Below the pieces are notes generated by a model that ran no database searches, was not told the origin of the DNA, and worked only from the letters and a program-made list of their open reading frames with translations. A program made the translations under genes and the position numbers. Shown here piece by piece: positions 16,837-26,519 of a stretch of DNA of 64,000 bases. Within the stretch, counting starts at the first letter, position 1. Each line of letters opens with the position of its first letter. The DNA is taken from contig NZ_BAAAFW010000093.1 in assembly GCF_039523735.1 (NCBI RefSeq), positions 1-64,000 of the forward strand, in the 5' to 3' direction. Origin of the DNA: Tatumella punctata (GTDB taxonomy: Bacteria > Pseudomonadota > Gammaproteobacteria > Enterobacterales > Enterobacteriaceae).

Positions 16837-17760
16837 AATAATACCCTCATAAAATAATTACAGAGTTATCCGGAGACAGAGGCAGGATGATTAGTAATTA
16901 CCCTTCCTGATAATTATATTTAAATATAGTTTATGGTTCTGCTGATGCAAATACTTTACAATAATAAAGATTACATTATCTTTGTTGTTTAACTTGTTGC
17001 TTTTTAAATCATTACATCAAAAAAACGACGGCGAGAATAAATAACAACACAGACTGTAACGGAAAAAACGGAAATTATCACTCACGGTTACTATATATTC
17101 TCGACGGAGGCTTTATCGGTTATCAGTGATACCATGAAAAACAGTGTGATATTAAATGTTAAGTATGGAGACAGAGAAAAAGCAGTTGTTAACCGGCAGG
17201 CATTTAACCATTGGGTTAGCCGCCTTCAGAGTTTCTCGTGATGCAGACAGCTACGGGGTCACCGTTCAGCGTGGCACACTGGCTGGTGATCTGACTTAAT
17301 TCGCGCCCCGTCCCGGAAGTCACCAAAACAGGTCACCATTATGGTGAGCTTGTGCCTTTATGGTGCATTTCATTCCTTTTATTAATAACCCGCCTGACAA
17401 TATAAGTTTAATTTCTGATCATCATCTGTTAAACCGCGGTTTATGACAGCTTTACTTGCCTGGTAACAGACCTCAAAACGAATTAACTTCCGGTTATCAC
17501 AATAACTTCTGGCATAGATAATGCATAAGATAGTTTTTTATTATGATAATTCAGTCAGAGCACGGATTATGTTTCATTTTATGAATCATAAACAGGAGAT
17601 GGCAGAAAATAAAAAGTTCCTGTACCGGTGCAACAGACTTAATTTTAAATAAAAAATACAGGCAGGGTAACCAGGAAAATAACAGGCCCGGAAACAGACT
17701 AAGGGCCGGTCTGCGGTTTTCTCATAGCAAACACAATCCGCAATGATGGAGCTTCGTAAA
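16837..17760. promoter_or_regulatory. Intergenic region upstream of cadBA and oppA, with a 14-base AT palindrome
   Basis: About 900 bases with no convincing gene. TATATTTAAATATA (16915-16928) is a perfect palindrome 80-90 bases before cadB, a reasonable place for an activator or H-NS-type site in the cad promoter. Two short frames at 17134-17241 and 17165-17299 have no ribosome binding sites and resemble nothing I know. oppA is preceded by GGAG at 17747-17750. No cadC-like gene is present. Confidence 0.5.
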
Positions 17761-19401
17761 ATGAAATTTTCTCCCGATAAAAAAATACTCGCCGCGGGGA
17801 TTATTGTTGCCATGAGTCAGCTGGCATTAATCCGGGCACAGGCCGCTGATGTCCCGCAAGGGGTGACACTGGCTGCAAAACAGGAAATTGTCCGCGGTAA
17901 CGGGGGAGAGGTTCAGTCACTGGACCCCCATAAGATTGAAGGTTCTCCTGAGTCTTATGTCAGCTATGACCTGCTGGAAGGTCTGGCAATCGTCAATCCA
18001 CAAGGCAAGGTTGTCCCGGCAGTCGCAGAAAGCTGGGAAAACAAAGACGGTAAGATCTGGACCTTTCATCTGAGAAAGAATGCCCGCTGGTCAAACGGAG
18101 AGCCCGTCACCGCTCAGGATTTTGTCTATAGCTGGCGCAGACTGGTGGATCCTAAAACCGCGTCTCCTTATGCCAGTTATCTGCAATACGGCCATGTGGT
18201 AAATGTCGATGATATTGTGGCCGGTAAAAAAAATCCGGATCAGTTAGGAGTAAAAGCACTGGATGACCATACCCTGCAGGTCACCCTGACAAAATCCGTG
18301 CCTTTTTTCGACCAGTTACTGGTCTACCCCGCACTGTCACCGGTTTATCCGCCGGTAGTGGAAAAATATGGGGATCAATGGACCCAGCCACAACACTGGG
18401 TGGGTAACGGCGCTTATACCCTTCAGGACCATATTGTTAACGAACGTATTGTGGTTGTGCGGAACCCGGAATACTGGGATAACGCAGCAACGGTAATTAA
18501 TAAAGTGACGTTCCTGCCGATCGATTCAGAGGTCAATGACGTTAACCGTTTTTACTCTGCCGATGGCAGTGATATGACGTTTAACAACCTGCCTATCGAA
18601 CTGTTCCGCAAGCTAAAAAAAGATAACCCGCAGGATCTGCATGTTGATCCCTATCTCTGCACCTATTTCTACGAGCTGAATAATAAAAAAGCGCCGTTTA
18701 ATGATGCCCGTGTCCGTACCGCCATAAAACTGGGGCTGGATCGTGACATTATCGTGAATAAAGTACTGGCCCAGGGGCAGACCCCGGCTTACAGCCTGAC
18801 CGACCCGGCGACTCAGGGTATCGATGTCATCCAGCCAGCCTGGTATAAAGAAACGCAGGCGCAGCGCAACGACGCCGCAAAAAAACTGCTGCAGGAAGCC
18901 GGTTATGGCCCGGGGTATCCCCTGACCTTTACCCTGCTGTATAACACCTCGGATCTGCATAAAAAACTGGCGATTGCCGCCGCCTCCCTTTGGAAAAAAA
19001 ATCTGGGTGTGAACGTGGTACTGGAAAACCAGGAATGGAAAACCTATCTCGACTCCCGTCATCAGGGGACCTACCAGATGGCCCGTGCCGGCTGGTGCGG
19101 CGACTATAACGAACCCAGTGCTTTCCTGAACACGATGCAAACCGGCGACAGCAACAACACCGCGTTCTACTCTGATGCTGCTTTTGATCAGGCACTGAAA
19201 AATGCCGCCAATGCAACAGACAGTCATCAGCGTGCCGGAGATTACCAGCAGGCAGAGCAGATTCTGGACAAAGATTCGGGGATTGTACCGGTCTTTTATT
19301 ACGCCAACACCCGGCTGGTGAAACCTTACATTGGCGGCTACACCGGTAAAGATCCTCTCGATCATATCTACGATAAAAACCTGTATATCATCAAACATTA
19401 A
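17761..19401 (+). CDS. oppA: Oligopeptide ABC transporter periplasmic binding protein OppA
   Basis: A 546-residue SBP_bac_5 family protein. A signal peptide (KKILAAGIIVAMSQLALIRA, cleavage near AQA-AD) precedes VPQGVTLAAKQEIVRGNGGE and LDPHKIEG, the standard OppA N-terminus. Later landmarks are VTAQDFVYSWRRLVDPKTAS, NAEYWDNA-like NPEYWDNAATVINKV, FNDARVRTAIKLGLDRDII and GDYNEPSAFLNTMQTGDSNN. It captures oligopeptides for OppBCDF. The ATG at 17761 is chosen because GGAG lies 10 bases before it and the signal peptide begins there; an upstream in-frame ATG at 17743 lacks a site. First gene of the operon; a hairpin with T tail follows it. Confidence 0.95.
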   Translation: MKFSPDKKILAAGIIVAMSQLALIRAQAADVPQGVTLAAKQEIVRGNGGEVQSLDPHKIEGSPESYVSYDLLEGLAIVNPQGKVVPAVAESWENKDGKIWTFHLRKNARWSNGEPVTAQDFVYSWRRLVDPKTASPYASYLQYGHVVNVDDIVAGKKNPDQLGVKALDDHTLQVTLTKSVPFFDQLLVYPALSPVYPPVVEKYGDQWTQPQHWVGNGAYTLQDHIVNERIVVVRNPEYWDNAATVINKVTFLPIDSEVNDVNRFYSADGSDMTFNNLPIELFRKLKKDNPQDLHVDPYLCTYFYELNNKKAPFNDARVRTAIKLGLDRDIIVNKVLAQGQTPAYSLTDPATQGIDVIQPAWYKETQAQRNDAAKKLLQEAGYGPGYPLTFTLLYNTSDLHKKLAIAAASLWKKNLGVNVVLENQEWKTYLDSRHQGTYQMARAGWCGDYNEPSAFLNTMQTGDSNNTAFYSDAAFDQALKNAANATDSHQRAGDYQQAEQILDKDSGIVPVFYYANTRLVKPYIGGYTGKDPLDHIYDKNLYIIKH

Positions 19402-19411
19402 TTTATCGGCC

Positions 19412-19441
19412 CCGGCCTGTGCCTGTGCACTGGCCGGTTTT
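19412..19441 (+). terminator. Attenuator-like hairpin between oppA and oppB
   Basis: CCGGCC (19412-19417) pairs with GGCCGG (19432-19437), with GTGC/GCAC pairing inside, followed by TTTT. A partial terminator or mRNA 3' stabiliser here would allow more OppA than OppBCDF, as is usual for binding-protein genes. Confidence 0.6.
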
Positions 19442-19475
19442 CCCGACAACAGCGGTGAGCAATTAAGGTAACGCA

Positions 19476-20396
19476 ATGTTGAAATTCATTTTACGGCGTA
19501 TAGCTGAGGCTATCCCGACCCTGTTAATACTGATTACCATCTCCTTTTTTATGATGCGACTGGCGCCCGGCAGTCCGTTTACCGGTGAACGGAACCTGCC
19601 CCCGCAAGTGATGGCGAATATCGAGGCCCGTTATCATCTGAATGACCCTATCGGTAAACAGTATCTCGATTATCTGATCCAACTGGCCCACGGTAACTTC
19701 GGCCCTTCCTTTAAATACCAGGATTTCAGCGTCAATTATCTGATCGGCCAGGCTTTCCCTGTTTCTGCCTCACTGGGGCTGGCCGCGTTCTGCTTCGCAC
19801 TGATCTTCGGTATCGCGACCGGAATTATTGCCGCACTGCGGCAGAACAGTTTCATTGACTACGCAGTGATGGGGCTGGCCATGACCGGGGTGGTTATCCC
19901 GTCCTTTGTGGTCGCTCCTTTACTGGTACTGATTTTTGCGATTTCCCTGAAGTGGTTACCGGGCGGTGGCTGGAACGGGGGTCAGTGGCAGTATGTGTTA
20001 CTGCCGATGATTGCCCTGGCACTGGCATATATCTCGAGTATTGCCCGTATTATGCGCAGTTCCATGATTGAAGTTATGCATTCAGATTACATCCGCACTG
20101 CGCGGGCTAAAGGGATGCCCCTTAGCCGGATCGTTTTTCGCCATGCCCTGCGCCCGGCAATGTTACCGGTTGTCTCCTATATGGGGCCTGCCTTTGTCGG
20201 CATTATCACCGGCTCCATGGTTATCGAATCCATCTTTGGTTTACCGGGCATCGGTCAGTTGTTCGTCAATGGTGCACTGAACCGGGATTACTCACTGGTG
20301 CTGAGCCTGACAATTCTGGTGGGAGTATTAACCATCGTATTTAACGCTATCGTCGATATTTTATATGCAGTCATCGACCCGAAAATTCGTTACTGA
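19476..20396 (+). CDS. oppB: Oligopeptide permease subunit OppB
   Basis: A 306-residue inner-membrane permease with six predicted membrane segments. It has the N-terminal LKFILRRIAEAIPTLLILI typical of OppB/DppB and the EAA loop YIRTARAKGMPLSRIVFRHA that contacts the ATPases, then the C-terminal VIESIFGLPGIGQLF. It forms the peptide channel with OppC. AAGG lies 7 bases before the ATG. Second gene of oppABCDF, 16 bases before oppC. Confidence 0.95.
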   Translation: MLKFILRRIAEAIPTLLILITISFFMMRLAPGSPFTGERNLPPQVMANIEARYHLNDPIGKQYLDYLIQLAHGNFGPSFKYQDFSVNYLIGQAFPVSASLGLAAFCFALIFGIATGIIAALRQNSFIDYAVMGLAMTGVVIPSFVVAPLLVLIFAISLKWLPGGGWNGGQWQYVLLPMIALALAYISSIARIMRSSMIEVMHSDYIRTARAKGMPLSRIVFRHALRPAMLPVVSYMGPAFVGIITGSMVIESIFGLPGIGQLFVNGALNRDYSLVLSLTILVGVLTIVFNAIVDILYAVIDPKIRY

Positions 20397-20411
20397 TGGC
20401 GGGACTCTATA

Positions 20412-21320
20412 ATGATTTTATTTAAAAAGAATAAGCAATTCAGTGAAAACATTACCGGCGATAACGTGATTGCCGGCCGCAGCCTGTGGCAGGATGCGGG
20501 GCGACGCTTTCTCCATAACCGTGCAGCATTAATCAGTCTGTTACTGTTATCAGTGATCATTCTGTTTGTGATCTTCGCCCCGATGCTGTCTCCGTTTGCC
20601 TATGATGATACGGACTGGAATATGATGTCTGCGGCACCGGATCTGGCATCGGGCCACTGGTTCGGCACCGACTCCTCAGGACGTGACCTGCTGGTACGTG
20701 TCGCCATCGGCGGACGTATCTCTCTGATGGTCGGGATAGCATCAGCAGCGATTGCCGTCGTCGTCGGTACCCTCTACGGTTCAGTTGCCGGGTATGTCGG
20801 CGGTAAAACCGATACTTTTATGATGCGTCTGCTGGAAATCCTGAACTCTTTTCCGTTTATGTTCTTCGTGATCCTGCTGGTCACTTTCTTCGGCCGCAAT
20901 ATTTTGCTGATCTTCGTCGCTATCGGCATGGTGTCCTGGCTGGATATGGCGCGTATTGTTCGTGGTCAGACCCTGGCCCTGAAAGGCAAAGAGTTTATCG
21001 AAGCCGCGCGGGTCGCAGGGGTATCCACCGGCGGTATAGTCACCCGCCATATCATCCCCAATGTGCTGGGTGTGGTGGTGGTCTATGCCTCACTGCTGGT
21101 CCCGGGGATGATCCTGTTTGAATCGTTTCTCAGCTTCCTCGGGCTGGGTACCCAGGAGCCGTTAAGCAGCTGGGGAGCGCTGTTAAGTGACGGTGCAAAC
21201 TCGATGGAAGTCTCTCCGTGGTTACTGATGTTTCCTGCCAGTTTTCTGGTTATCACACTGTTTTGTTTTAACTTTATCGGCGATGGCTTACGGGATGCCC
21301 TCGACCCGAAAGATCGCTAA
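20412..21320 (+). CDS. oppC: Oligopeptide permease subunit OppC
   Basis: A 302-residue partner of OppB: cytoplasmic N-terminus, SLWQDAGRRFLHNRAALISL leading into the first membrane segment, the periplasmic HWFGTDSSGRDLLVRV signature of the OppC/DppC group, the EAA loop FIEAARVAGVSTGGIVTRHI, and FLGLGTQEPLSSWGALLSDG near the end. Part of the oppABCDF operon, 11 bases before oppD. Confidence 0.95.
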   Translation: MILFKKNKQFSENITGDNVIAGRSLWQDAGRRFLHNRAALISLLLLSVIILFVIFAPMLSPFAYDDTDWNMMSAAPDLASGHWFGTDSSGRDLLVRVAIGGRISLMVGIASAAIAVVVGTLYGSVAGYVGGKTDTFMMRLLEILNSFPFMFFVILLVTFFGRNILLIFVAIGMVSWLDMARIVRGQTLALKGKEFIEAARVAGVSTGGIVTRHIIPNVLGVVVVYASLLVPGMILFESFLSFLGLGTQEPLSSWGALLSDGANSMEVSPWLLMFPASFLVITLFCFNFIGDGLRDALDPKDR

Positions 21321-21331
21321 GGAGCCAGGGA

Positions 21332-22336
21332 ATGACAATTGAACACCTAAGCACTGCCGGTAATGCCATCCCCGCCTTGCTGACCGTTAATGATCTGCGG
21401 GTCACTTTTACCACCCATGACGGTGAGGTGACGGCAGTGAACAACCTTAACTTTGCGCTGAATGAGGGCGAAACCTTAGGCATTGTCGGAGAGTCTGGTT
21501 CAGGAAAATCCCAGACCGCATTCGCTTTAATGGGATTGCTGGCACGTAATGGTAAAGTCAGCGGATCCGCCTTATTTAACGGTCAGCAGTTAGTGAATAT
21601 GCCGGAAAAACAGCTGAATAAACTGCGAGCCGGACAGATTGGGATGATATTCCAGGACCCGATGACCTCACTGAACCCTTATATGAAAGCCGGTGACCAG
21701 CTGACTGAGGTGCTGCGGCTGCATAAAGGTATGAGCCGTCATGATGCCTTTGAGGCCTGTGTCAGAATGCTGGATGCCGTAAAAATTCCGGCGGCCCGTC
21801 AGCGGATGAAAATGTACCCTCACGAATTTTCCGGGGGCATGCGTCAGCGGGTGATGATTGCGATGGCACTGTTATGTCAGCCACGTTTACTGATTGCTGA
21901 TGAGCCGACCACCGCGCTTGATGTTACGGTTCAGGCACAGATCATGACTCTGCTCAACGAGCTGAAACGCGAATTTTCTGCCTCTATTATCCTGATTACC
22001 CACGACCTCGGAGTCGTGGCCGGCGGCTGCGATAAAGTACTGGTTATGTACGGCGGGCGGACGATGGAATATGCCAGCACCGATGCCCTGTTTGCCGAAC
22101 CACAACACCCTTATACCCGCGGTCTGTTACAGGCCGTTCCGCGTCTTGACCGGGATGACGGAGAGCTGCGTACCATTCCCGGTAACCCGCCGAATCTGCT
22201 TAATTTACCTGGCGGATGCCCCTTCCGGCCACGCTGCCAGTATGCGATTGCTCAGTGTGACACCTCACCGCAGCCCCTGTCCGGTGCCGGGGGAAGGATC
22301 CGCGCCTGCCACAGAACGCCGGAGGAATTACAATGA
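21332..22336 (+). CDS. oppD: Oligopeptide transporter ATPase OppD
   Basis: A 334-residue ABC ATPase. Walker A GESGSGKS, Q-loop IFQDPMTSLNPYM, signature FSGGMRQRVMIAMAL, Walker B LLIADEPTTALD and H-loop LITHDLGVV are all present. The C-terminal oligopeptide/dipeptide extension has the Cys cluster CPFRPRCQYAIAQC, which binds iron-sulfur in related proteins. AAGGAG stands before the ATG. Its stop overlaps the oppF start (ATGA). It energises import together with OppF. Confidence 0.95.
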   Translation: MTIEHLSTAGNAIPALLTVNDLRVTFTTHDGEVTAVNNLNFALNEGETLGIVGESGSGKSQTAFALMGLLARNGKVSGSALFNGQQLVNMPEKQLNKLRAGQIGMIFQDPMTSLNPYMKAGDQLTEVLRLHKGMSRHDAFEACVRMLDAVKIPAARQRMKMYPHEFSGGMRQRVMIAMALLCQPRLLIADEPTTALDVTVQAQIMTLLNELKREFSASIILITHDLGVVAGGCDKVLVMYGGRTMEYASTDALFAEPQHPYTRGLLQAVPRLDRDDGELRTIPGNPPNLLNLPGGCPFRPRCQYAIAQCDTSPQPLSGAGGRIRACHRTPEELQ

Positions 22337-23340
22337 TCACAGAACATCAGCCACAGAGACCGGTGTTGCTTGAAGTTAACCATCTGAAAGTCTGGTTTGA
22401 TATTAAACAGCAAAAACAGTGGTTCTGGCAGCCACCTCAGCACCTGAAAGCCGTCGACGGGGTCAGTTTCCGTCTGCATCAGGGGGAAACCCTCGGAGTC
22501 GTCGGAGAGTCCGGTTGCGGTAAGTCTACCCTGGCGCGGGCTATTATCGGGCTGGTTAAAGCCACCGAAGGCAGTATCTGCTGGATGGGTAAAGAGCTTG
22601 CCGGAAAAGGGGCTGCTGACTGGCAGGCTGCCCGTAATGATATTCAGATGATCTTTCAGGATCCCCTCGCCTCCCTTGATCCGCGGATGACCGTTGGCGA
22701 TATTATTGCTGAGCCCCTGCGCAGTCAGCGACCGCGTCCCTCCCGTGCCGAAATCAGACAGCGTGTTCAGGCCATGATGGAAAAAGTCGGTCTGCTGCCG
22801 AATATGATCAACCGTTATCCCCACGAATTTTCCGGCGGACAGTGCCAGAGGATCGGCATCGCCAGGGCACTGATCCTGGAACCGAAACTGGTGATTTGTG
22901 ATGAACCAGTGTCGGCGCTGGATGTTTCTGTCCAGGCGCAGGTGGTGAACCTGTTACGTAAGTTACAGCGTGAAATGGGTCTGGCTCTGATCTTTATTGC
23001 CCATGACCTGGCGGTGGTAAAACATATTTCCGATAAGGTGATGGTAATGTATCTGGGCCATGCGGTAGAAACCGGCGAATATCAGCAGCTGTACCGCGTC
23101 CCGGCGCACCCTTATACCCGCGCACTGATGACCGCAGTCCCGTTGCCGGACCCGGCACTGGAGCGTAATAAAACCATTCAGTTACTGGAGGGTGAACTGC
23201 CCTCACCGATTCATCCGCCCGCCGGCTGTGTCTTCTCGACCCGCTGCCCGCTGGCTGATGATCATTGCCGGGCAAACCGTCCGGATATCCGCGGACCAGA
23301 AACACATACGGTAGCCTGCCTGAAGGCCGAAATTCTCTGA
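22333..23340 (+). CDS. oppF: Oligopeptide transporter ATPase OppF
   Basis: A 335-residue ABC ATPase, second of the heterodimer. Walker A GESGCGKS, Q-loop IFQDPLASLDPRM, signature FSGGQCQRIGIARAL, Walker B LVICDEPVSALD, H-loop FIAHDLAVV, and the C-terminal cluster CVFSTRCPLADDHC. GAGGAATTACA precedes the ATG and the start overlaps the oppD stop by 4 bases. Last gene of the operon; a terminator follows within 15 bases. Confidence 0.95.
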   Translation: MITEHQPQRPVLLEVNHLKVWFDIKQQKQWFWQPPQHLKAVDGVSFRLHQGETLGVVGESGCGKSTLARAIIGLVKATEGSICWMGKELAGKGAADWQAARNDIQMIFQDPLASLDPRMTVGDIIAEPLRSQRPRPSRAEIRQRVQAMMEKVGLLPNMINRYPHEFSGGQCQRIGIARALILEPKLVICDEPVSALDVSVQAQVVNLLRKLQREMGLALIFIAHDLAVVKHISDKVMVMYLGHAVETGEYQQLYRVPAHPYTRALMTAVPLPDPALERNKTIQLLEGELPSPIHPPAGCVFSTRCPLADDHCRANRPDIRGPETHTVACLKAEIL

Positions 23341-23353
23341 TATCAGGCCAGCC

Positions 23354-23376
23354 AAACGCCGGGTTCCCCGGCGTTT
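23354..23376. terminator. Bidirectional terminator after oppF
   Basis: AAACGCCGGG (23354-23363) pairs with CCCGGCGTTT (23367-23376). It lies between the convergent oppF and acetyltransferase genes; the AAA/TTT ends give a short T tract on both strands. Confidence 0.8.
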
Positions 23377-23406
23377 GCTTACCATCCCTCCACCCTCAGC
23401 AAACGG

Positions 23407-23985
23407 TTATCCGGCCGGCCCGCCCTGTTCCGGCGACGACTGTGCCGTGAAGGCAATCCATTCTTCACGGGTAATTTCCCACAGTTCAGACGCCAGTTCT
23501 CCGGCCAGATAATGTTCCGTGCCGGTAGCGATCAGCCGCATACCGCTGTTCAGGGAGAGCTGCCTTGATGCCCTGTTCAGACTGGCTTTCGGGGCCCTGA
23601 GCACCTCCTGTCCAAGGGTAAAGAACCAGAAATCCGTCACTGCCTGACAAGCCTCTGTCATATATCCCTGCCGTTGCCAGCCGGGATCCAGCCAGAAGCC
23701 ACGGTTATTATCCGGGGTCAGCGAAAGGCTGATCACCCCAATCAGCACCTGCGGATCCTCTTTGCGCCGGATCGACCAGAACCAGCCATGGCCACGTGCC
23801 ATTTCAGGCAACGCGACAGTATTCACAAAATCTGCCGCCCCGTTCTGCGGGTATGGCCAGGGAAACCGTGCCGCCAGATAGCGGACAATCTCCCATTGGG
23901 GGAAAACCGACTGGATCTGTACGGCATCAGCGGCCTGCAGCGGACGCAGATACAGACGCGATGTTTCTAACGCCGGCGTTGTCAT
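23407..23985 (-). CDS. GNAT-family N-acetyltransferase (RimJ/RimL-like)
   Basis: A 192-residue protein beginning TTPALETSRLYLRPLQAADA, the standard entry of the RimJ/RimL-type acetyltransferase fold. The acetyl-CoA region is GFWLDPGWQRQGYMTEACQAV (Q-x-x-G-x/A pyrophosphate loop, here W-Q-R-Q-G-Y-M), followed by RAPKASLNRASRQLSLNSGM (the N-x-x-S helix). These enzymes acetylate N-terminal amino groups or small amines; the substrate cannot be deduced. Single gene, convergent with opp. AAGGA precedes the ATG. Confidence 0.85.
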   Translation of the reverse strand: MTTPALETSRLYLRPLQAADAVQIQSVFPQWEIVRYLAARFPWPYPQNGAADFVNTVALPEMARGHGWFWSIRRKEDPQVLIGVISLSLTPDNNRGFWLDPGWQRQGYMTEACQAVTDFWFFTLGQEVLRAPKASLNRASRQLSLNSGMRLIATGTEHYLAGELASELWEITREEWIAFTAQSSPEQGGPAG

Positions 23986-24106
23986 TCGAAGTCCTTCTGA
24001 GGAAAAATCATGTCACAACATGCGGATATACTGAAACATCCGCGTCTCCGTATAACCGGCACCAGGTCTGCCCTCTGAGCGCAAGGACCGGCACCGGTCA
24101 GCACAC

Positions 24107-25735
24107 TTACTGCTTAAGATATAAATCTTTGGTGTAATAAAAACCGAGTAATGAAGGCGCAAATCCCCCGACCCGGCGGTTAACCATATAATCCTGAGCA
24201 CCATAAAAAACGGGGATCGCCGGCGCGTCATTGGCGGCAATCTCCATCGCTTTCTGGTAATCGGTAGCGGTCTCTGCCGGGGTTTGCGCCAGCTGTGCGG
24301 CAGCAATTTCATGATCAAAAGCTTTGTTACTGTAATTACCGGTGTTATTGCTGTCACCGCTACGGAAGGTATTCAGAAACGTGGAGTACTCATTGTAATC
24401 CGCCCCCCAGGTATAGCGTACCAGCTGGAACTGTCCCTGATGCATGGTATCCAGCATCGATTTCCATTCCTGGTTTTGTAGCGTCACACTGACCCCGAGG
24501 GCGCTTTTCCACATAGAGGCAGCGGCAATGGCAATACGCTGATTATCTGCATTGTTATTATACAGCACAGAGAAACGGAGCGGACGGGAGGCACTATATC
24601 CGGCTTCTTTCAGTAACTCACGGGCTTTGGCAATTCTCTGGCCCGGGGTCCAGCCTGCCCATGCCGGGGGGGTGATACTGACCCCGCCCATAGACAACGG
24701 TGCCACCGTCCAGGCCGCTTTCTGCCCCATTCCCAGCACTTTTTCACTGATAATATCTTTATTCAGGGCCAGGTTAAGGGCCTGTCTGACCCTGGCATCA
24801 TTAAACGGTGCCCGGCCACTGTTAATATCAAAATAGAACACGCTCAGTTCCGGTGCAGCAAACACCTCTTGCGGTTTTTCTTTTTTCATCCGGCTGAAAT
24901 CAATCGCCGGGATTGTCGAGGTAATATTGATCTCACCGGCCAGATAACGGTTCAGTTCTGCGCTGCTGTCACTGACCGGCAAAAACGTCACCTGATTAAT
25001 GACAGTATGTGCATTATCCCAGTAACGCGGGTTACGCTTCAGGGTCACCTTTTCATTAACCACCCAGTCCGTGAGCTGATAGGCACTGCTGCTGACCATA
25101 TGGCCGGGCTGCGTCCAGGTATCACCGTATTTTTCCACGTCTTTTTCACTGACAGGGAAGAGTGACGGATGAGCAACAAATTGCAGGAAATAAGATACCG
25201 GCTGATCGAGGACCACTTTCAGGGTTGAACTGTCGGGGGCAGACACTCCCAGTTGGTCAGGCGGCATTTTTCCGTCAATGACGGCCTGCGCATTAAGGAT
25301 ATGGGCATTCGCAGTGAACGAGGCATAGGGAGATGCGGTCTGAGGTGCCGACAACCGGCGCCAGCTGTAGACAAAATCCTGTGCACTAATCGGCGAACCA
25401 TCAGACCAGCGGGCCCCGGGCCGGATATGAAAAATCCAGGTTTTATGATCACTGGTATGCCATGAGTCGGCCAGTGCCGGAGTGACGATCCCCTTATCAT
25501 CCACTCTGACCAGCCCTTCAAACAAGTCATTGATGATAGCCATCGAACTGTTATCTTCCACTTTGTCCGGGTCGAGGGTTGCAGGCTCGGCACCATTACC
25601 GCGCACCAGGTTCTGGGTGGTCGCCAGCGATGTCCCGGCGGGCACAGTCGCCGCCATCACCAATGGTGAAACGCAGAGTCCGGCAAGTACCATCGACAGC
25701 CGGATTTTATTAAGATATGAATATTGTCCTTGCAT
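24107..25735 (-). CDS. Second OppA/MppA-type peptide-binding protein
   Basis: A 542-residue SBP_bac_5 protein with a signal peptide (IRLSMVLAGLCVSPLVMA). It shows VPAGTSLATTQNLVRGNGAE, LDPDKVEDN, ISAQDFVYSWRRLSAPQTAS, NPRYWDNAHTVINQVTFLPV, FNDARVRQALNLALNKDII and GADYNEYSTFLNTFRSGDSNN. It is clearly homologous to OppA at 17761 but diverged, for example lacking the GDYNEPS form. Like E. coli MppA, it probably hands another peptide class (such as murein tripeptide) to the same OppBCDF permease; that is inferred from position and family. It is transcribed alone, on the minus strand, beyond the acetyltransferase gene. Confidence 0.9.
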   Translation of the reverse strand: MQGQYSYLNKIRLSMVLAGLCVSPLVMAATVPAGTSLATTQNLVRGNGAEPATLDPDKVEDNSSMAIINDLFEGLVRVDDKGIVTPALADSWHTSDHKTWIFHIRPGARWSDGSPISAQDFVYSWRRLSAPQTASPYASFTANAHILNAQAVIDGKMPPDQLGVSAPDSSTLKVVLDQPVSYFLQFVAHPSLFPVSEKDVEKYGDTWTQPGHMVSSSAYQLTDWVVNEKVTLKRNPRYWDNAHTVINQVTFLPVSDSSAELNRYLAGEINITSTIPAIDFSRMKKEKPQEVFAAPELSVFYFDINSGRAPFNDARVRQALNLALNKDIISEKVLGMGQKAAWTVAPLSMGGVSITPPAWAGWTPGQRIAKARELLKEAGYSASRPLRFSVLYNNNADNQRIAIAAASMWKSALGVSVTLQNQEWKSMLDTMHQGQFQLVRYTWGADYNEYSTFLNTFRSGDSNNTGNYSNKAFDHEIAAAQLAQTPAETATDYQKAMEIAANDAPAIPVFYGAQDYMVNRRVGGFAPSLLGFYYTKDLYLKQ

Positions 25736-25965
25736 AAATATACCCTTACTTATTTATTAATAATTATGAGGTTATGAATATCACACTGCCCCGGATTATT
25801 AAAATATAAGAGTATTTACAGATAATTCGTCAGAGGAAAATCCTCTGACTGCAGATTTACCGGCGACATGCGAAGCACAGTCGCGGTGAAATGACGGGTG
25901 TATCGCAGGCAGATCCCGGTTCTTAACCCGACTGCCGGTGACCCGGCAGACAGACCAGAGACAGA

Positions 25966-26217
25966 CTAGCCGGGTTTACGCCAGTAACCGTGCAGCAGGA
26001 CATCCTGCAATAGCTCATTAACCACCACACTGACATGTTCATTTTGATGAAAACCATCAGCGATACACCGGGTTTCATCACCCTCTCTGAGGATCAGTAA
26101 CTGACTCTGGGGATAAACTTCATGTACCCGGACACGCAGTTCTGAAGTAAAGGCTTCATATTGTTGTCCGGACAGCGTTGCAATATCCGTCCCGGCAATA
26201 CTGATTTTAATCTCCAT
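25966..26217 (-). CDS. Small hypothetical protein (83 aa)
   Basis: An 83-residue acidic protein, MEIKISIAGTDIATLSGQQY ... ending DVLLHGYWRKPG. The ATG at 26217 is chosen because GGAGGA lies 7 bases upstream; the frame extends two codons further to a GTG. The predicted pattern is strand-helix-strand-strand-helix, somewhat like the size and fold of DinI-type SOS proteins, but the sequence motifs of that family are not seen. It lies alone between the second peptide-binding protein and hdeD. Function unknown. Confidence 0.6.
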   Translation of the reverse strand: MEIKISIAGTDIATLSGQQYEAFTSELRVRVHEVYPQSQLLILREGDETRCIADGFHQNEHVSVVVNELLQDVLLHGYWRKPG

Positions 26218-26519
26218 ACACACTTCCTCCGCTCTGAGGCCGTTAACCTGAGGGCACTTATCAGCTATTCAGACAATATAACGGCCAGGACATAAACTGG
26301 TCAGTACGGCCCGGCACCCTGTATACAGACAGGCCGACGTTACTGAGTATAGGTGTATATCTGGCTGATTTGAAAGGTGACTGGCGACAGATAATGTTAT
26401 TGATTATGACGCAGCCCGCCGCGGGCGTAAAAAAATCACTCAGACCATCGTCTCTGGCTGATTAGTCTATAGTTAAGCGTAAACCGGAGAAGTCTGATTA
26501 TGTCTGAAAGGAGTGATGC

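Noticed and set aside
17134..17299. Two small overlapping frames between cadB and oppA
   Set aside because: They have no binding site and overlap each other in different frames; no support beyond openness.
18613..19476. Long minus-strand open frame (287 codons) opposite oppA
   Set aside because: It is exactly antisense to a well-supported gene, has no ribosome binding site and a low-complexity hydrophobic translation; it is a shadow of codon bias.
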